Shown here: piece by piece, positions 59,845 to 64,000 of the stretch | Layout: the number at the start of each line of letters is the position of its first letter | Position numbering within the stretch: position 1 is the first letter of the stretch | Assembly: GCA_958299035.1 (NCBI GenBank) | Contig: CATQJL010000223.1 | Location: 78,750,322-78,814,321 of the forward strand | DNA: 64,000 nucleotides | Reading direction: 5' to 3' | Source of the DNA: Cylicocyclus nassatus | Taxonomy: Eukaryota > Nematoda > Chromadorea > Rhabditida > Strongylidae | Notes under the pieces: model-generated | Seen by the model: the letters and a program-made list of their open reading frames with translations, nothing else | The model's database searches: none | Told to the model about the DNA's origin: nothing | Translations under genes and position numbers: made by a program

Positions 59845-60198
59845 ATGATCTTTGATATAAAAGTTGCATGTTGTTTTGTAGTAAACGTAGTCATTTGTTA
59901 TGCTCCCATACAGAAGAGCGAAAGCATTAGGGCAAAATCAGCTGTACATACTCCAGAACTTTTAAAAGAAAGCAGTTTCTTTGTAATCTCTGATAGTGAC
60001 TTTACAATGGTCGAACAAGCACGGTTGAAATTTCAGTATACGATCAAACCGCTCTCTGAAATAGCACGAATAGTCCAGCTTGCTAACACTCAATGTCTGA
60101 GGAGAAAACTCAAACGTAGTTTTGGCACCACGTATAGTGTGACATGCTGCGGAGCTTTCTCAGTTTATTGGAAATGTTGTTGCCAGGTACATCCATAA
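59845..60198 (+). CDS. Possible secreted protein frame, unknown
   Basis: Begins MIFDIKVACCFVVNVVICYA, a good signal peptide, related to the short frame at 53901. It continues open for 117 codons, with SSFFVISDSDFTMVEQARL and a Cys-rich end (KCCCQVHP). Splicing cannot be excluded. The minus strand also has a signal-peptide-like frame (60354-60240, MFAGIIFTMVFAMVQS then PDDFECCSDKST), so only one of the two may be real. Confidence 0.35.
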   Translation: MIFDIKVACCFVVNVVICYAPIQKSESIRAKSAVHTPELLKESSFFVISDSDFTMVEQARLKFQYTIKPLSEIARIVQLANTQCLRRKLKRSFGTTYSVTCCGAFSVYWKCCCQVHP

Positions 60199-60847
60199 AT
60201 GACTGGAAATTTTCAACTTTGAGCCCATTCTACTTCGTAAATTTGGCTGTTTGAAATTTTCCGTACTTTTGTCACTACAACACTCGAAATCGTCAGGAGA
60301 CTGATGACTTTGAACCATTGCGAATACCATAGTGAAAATAATACCAGCAAACATGATACAATTTTATTATTCAAAAGTCTTTTTCTCGGAAATCTTTCAA
60401 TGACTACACCTTTTTTATGACTTAACCCATCTCAGCATTTCTGTTTAACTTGATGAGAAATGGGAAATTTCAAAATAGTCAAAATATGGACAGACTTGAG
60501 CAGCGTCAAGAGCAAACTTGAAGCGCTCAGGTCGCATGAACTCAAAAGGTAGAAACTATCAAACTGTAATGAATGATTATTACAAACCTAAGTGAGGTTT
60601 AAACATCAAAAAACCAAAATTTGGGACACGCATTGACATTTCACTGAGAGGGGAACGCTGCTCAAGAGAAAGCTTCATAGTCTGAAAATTTGCACATCTT
60701 GATTGCTCGCTGTATATCCGTTCTTAAGTGTTTTTACTGCTCTTCATTATAAACATATAGAACAGGGGCGAGCTGCACAAGTCGCATTTCAATTTTATGT
60801 ATGACCCCCTAATGATTCCCGCGGCCGACTGCCTTCTCTTTATAGTT

Positions 60848-61963
60848 CACTAGCTGGCTTACCCGGCTCCGCCGTATCCGGACCAAACTTGGCACACATA
60901 CACTTCGGGCCCCGGCGGGTGTCACAGTCCACTTTTCGTTATCGATCGATGTCGATTTTACCGATTTTTATCGACTTTTTTGCAGAGTTCACCTACAGGC
61001 TAGGAGTTGGCACAGGGGGGAAGTGAGCATGGGGATTCCAATACAATATTAGTTTTCAGAATTATCGATTACTTTTATTGATTTTATCGATTTTTTGTAA
61101 ATTTTGACATGCGGCTGGGATTTTGCACAGGGGGTAATCGAGCATGCTGATTACGAACACAATATTAGTTTTCAAGATCGTCCATTACTTTTATCGATTT
61201 TATCGATTTTTTGAAAATTTGAGCTAGGGGGCTGGAATTTGGCACAGGGGTGTAATAGCATGCTGATCACCCCCCTTGGGGATGATCAGCATGCTAGATT
61301 ACCCCCCTGTGCGAACTCCCAGCCCCCTAGCTCAAACTTTGCAAAAAAATCGATAAAATCGATAAAAGTAATCGATAATCCTGAAAACCAATATTGTATT
61401 CGGAATCCCCATGCTCGATTACCCCCCTGTGCCAACTCCCAGCCCCGTAGCTCAAACTTTGCAAAAAAATCGATAAAATCGATAAAAGTAATCGATAATC
61501 CTGAAAACCAATATTGTATTCGGAATCCCCATGCTCAATTACCCCCCTGTGCCAACTCCCAGCCCCGTAGCTCAAACTTTGCAAAAAAATCGATAAAATC
61601 GATAAAAGTAATCGATAATCCTGAAAACCAATATTGTATTCGGAATCCCCATGCTCAATTACCCCCCTGTGCCAACTCCCAGCCCCGTAGCTCAAACTTT
61701 GCAAAAAATCGATAAAATCGATAAAAGTAATCGATAATCCTGAAAACCAATATTGTATTCGGAATCCCCATGCTCGATTACCCCCCTGTGCCAACTCCCA
61801 GCCCCGTAGGTGAACTCAGCAAAAAAATCGATAAAAATCGATAAAATCGATATCGATCGATGACGAAAAGTAGCCTATGACACCCGCCGGGGCCCAAAGT
61901 GTATGTGTGCCAAGTTTGGTCCGGATCGGTTCAGAAATGGAATTTTTTATTCGGAACATACGT

Positions 61964-61994
<31 letters not shown>

Positions 61995-62030
61995 TACATA
62001 CATACAAACAGACATTCAGCTTTATATATA
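60848..62030. repeat. Inverted repeat block of the CTAGCTGGCTTACCC family
   Basis: Starts ACTAGCTGGCTTACCCGGCT. After a short piece the sequence from 60880 to about 61262 is the inverse of the sequence from 61285 to 61920 (GGACCAAACTTGGCACACAT with ATGTGTGCCAAGTTTGGTCC; CCGGCGGGTGTCA with TGACACCCGCCGG). The centre is a GGGGATGATCAGCATGC palindrome near 61278. It ends in a GACA tract and TTCAGCTTTATATATAAG. Confidence 0.85.
61301..61812 (+). repeat. 120-base minisatellite
   Basis: Repeats start at 61301, 61421, 61541, 61661 and 61780 (ACCCCCCTGTGC phrase), each with AGCTCAAACTTTGC, ATCGATAAAATCGATAAAAG and CAATATTGTATTCGG. Because 120 is a multiple of three, long repetitive frames appear on both strands; they are not genes. 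Related units occur at 46783-46950 and 63860-64000. Confidence 0.95.
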
Positions 62031-63830
62031 AGACTAGCTGGCTTACCCGGCTCCGCCCGGCCCTGCTGCCCTCAATGCTATGATTAAGGTCTTATCCCTA
62101 TCCCTGTAAAACCTTTCATTGTGCCCACCTCTACATCCAATTCCCTATTCCCGCTGTTAGTTAGCATGCCCACCTACCTCCCTCAACAACCCCGGCCGCG
62201 TAGCTCAAACTTTGCAAAAAAACCAATAAAACCGGTAAAAGTAATGATAATTCTGAAAACTGATGACGCTACTCGACTATCCGGCCCCAAAATGTTTTTG
62301 TGTTGGATCTCGCTCAAGGTCGGTACATGGGGATTATTAAAGCCGCTAATGACGAATATTGTGGTCATTTCGCGCAATAGCGCCTTTTCTGGCTCTACGT
62401 TGGGTACACATAAGAAGCTAAAATCATGGATTTCGCAGAAACTTTGAGGGGCTAATTGACATGCTGATTAAAAATATCATACTCCTTCGGCATTTTGAGG
62501 CAATTTCACTGAGTTATGGTGGGTATGCTGCAGAGGGGCGAAATCTTAATTTTGGCTGAAACTCGGTCGAGAGAGATTCGACCTTCTGACCACGTTTAAA
62601 ACACTCACGTTGCGTTTTGAGACCTTTTTGCAGAGTTACGGTAGGTACATGGCAGCGGGTAAAAATCATGAACCTGCCTGAAACCTTAGCAAAAAATTAC
62701 CTAAAGTGCTGTTTTAAGAACATCGTGCTCAATCCCCACGATAAAGGCAATTCGTGTGGTTTAAAAGTTTCCCACGACCGTAATGCTTTCCCTTATAGGA
62801 CCACTGCCGCGCGCGATACACCCTTCGGCGGCTCTTGCCTAAGCAAAAACAGAGGAAGGGAGATTTGCCGCGTGCGTTACGCGTTGGAACAGGTTATCAA
62901 TTTCCTTATAGGACTGCCGCGCGCGATTCACCCTTCGGCGGCTTTTGCCTAAGCAAAAACAGGGGGAGGGACGTGCGTTACGCGTTGGGACAGGTTACCA
63001 GGATGGCGCTGGAGACCGCTATGCAAAACGACCGTTTTCCCATCTCTTGAATATCTGGGATTTAAATTGGCCCGGAAGCGAATAAATGTCCATTCAAACC
63101 CTGCAACTCACCATAACTTCACTAATGCGTTATGACAGGAGCAAGCATCATATTCATAAGCGATATACTTGTGAACCGTTACAGGTAAGGTTTTGAGGAA
63201 ATCTGGAACCTCGACCTATCTACATCCACCGCAACCCAAGAAAATGCGCTATCCCGCGAGATCAGTATGATATTCATGTCCAGCGCGCTAATTGACCACT
63301 CTAGACGAAGTTTAAAGCAAATATATGTTTTCGACCCCATACCGTATAACCACCATAACTCTATGAAAGGGTCCCAATATGCAGAGAGAGATGATATTCG
63401 TAATTAGCATGTTGAATAAGCCATATGGACCGAACTTCAGCGGAATGTATGATTTTGACTTCCTACGTACACCTATCGTAACCACACGGGAAGACGTTCT
63501 GCACAGAAAGTGTGATATCTGTAATCAGCATGTAAAGGGCCGGGCATACTTCACGCGATTTCAGTCGCGACGCGATTTGGCAATTCGCCAGAAGTCTTCG
63601 GATCCAACATTAGCAAACTGCACATGCATAGTGTGTATAAGTTACGTAAACTGATGAAATGAACTATCTTTTGATTTATAATGTGCTTACATTGAGTTAT
63701 GAACACCTGGAATGTTGCCAAATCGCGTCGCGATTGAAATCGCTTGAAGTATGCCCGGCCTTTAAGATAACTTATACACGAAGTTTGAGCAAGCTCTACC
63801 ACAAAAAAATTTTGGGGCCCGGATAGCCGA
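62031..63830 (+). repeat. Further copy of the CTAGCTGGCTTACCC element with unique body
   Basis: It begins ACTAGCTGGCTTACCCGGCT directly after the previous copy's end. Inside is a direct duplication of about 113 bases (around 62790-62880 and 62905-62995; shared CCTTATAGGACTGCCGCGCG and CCTAAGCAAAAACAG). Near the end is a foldback, 63533-63768 (GGCCGGGCATACTTCACGCG with its inverse). No gene recognised. Confidence 0.65.
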
Positions 63831-63849
63831 ATAGGGCCAAACTAATATC

Positions 63850-64000
63850 GATCTCGTAATCAGCATGCTCGGTTACCCCCCCCCCCCCTGTGCAAACTCC
63901 CAGCCCCGTAGCTCAAACTTTGCAAAAAATCGATAAAATCGATAAAAGTAACAGACGATTTCAAAAACTAATATTGTATTCGTAATCAGCATGCTCAATT
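63850..64000 (+). repeat. Minisatellite units running off the window end
   Basis: GTAATCAGCATGCTCGGTTA then a C-run, CAAACTCCCAGCCCCGTAGC and ATCGATAAAATCGATAAAAG; the next unit starts at 63990. Continues beyond the window. Confidence 0.85.

Noticed and set aside
61239..61794. Long frames on both strands with a perfect 40-residue repeat
   Set aside because: They follow from the 120-base minisatellite period being a multiple of three.
61301..61812. Regular direct repeats considered as a CRISPR array
   Set aside because: The whole 120-base unit repeats, with no unique spacers, in a eukaryotic setting.

Overview
The window is eukaryotic and looks like a nematode, most likely a clade V parasitic (strongylid) worm. 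The evidence is short introns of about 45-75 bases with TTTCAG-type acceptors, a few probable GC-AG introns, family-level protein matches, an RTE retrotransposon, and a very dense load of foldback and hAT-like elements. The organism is an inference. No tRNA, rRNA, CRISPR or bacterial gene was found.

Left part (about 3.7-20 kb, minus strand): one large ABCA-type ABC transporter gene. I could resolve, exon by exon with matching phases, the end of the first membrane domain, all of nucleotide-binding domain 1 (NBD1) and short pieces of the second membrane domain. The remainder (rest of TMD2, NBD2) would lie beyond the left end. NBD1 is fully open but carries substitutions at the Q-loop, signature and H-loop. 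Its introns hold foldback elements. An exon at 35.3-35.4 kb looks like an ABCA first transmembrane segment; it is either the 5' end of this gene (which would make it over 31 kb) or part of a second copy.

1-2.9 kb and 21.4-23.9 kb: copies of a roughly 700-base repeat unit that ends in a double hairpin. In the 21.4 kb copy the internal TG stretch has grown to about 1.8 kb. 26.6-30.4 kb: a decayed RTE-type LINE on the minus strand, broken by three smaller insertions. 30.4-32.1 kb, 35.7-36.9 kb, 37.3-43.5 kb, 48.8-50.2 kb and 54.5-56.0 kb: five hAT-type elements with perfect 8-base target duplications. The 37.3-43.5 kb one carries a multi-exon BED-finger transposase gene and inverted TTCGAATA arrays next to its ends.

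46.3-60 kb: a small family of secreted cysteine-containing (PAN/apple-like) genes. There is one intact copy at 52.9-53.8 kb, one broken copy at 46.3-47.3 kb on the minus strand, and one truncated copy at 59.2-59.8 kb. The right end (60.8-64 kb) is a repeat block with an inverted arm and a 120-base minisatellite. Most sequence outside the named genes is transposon-derived or shows nothing recognisable.
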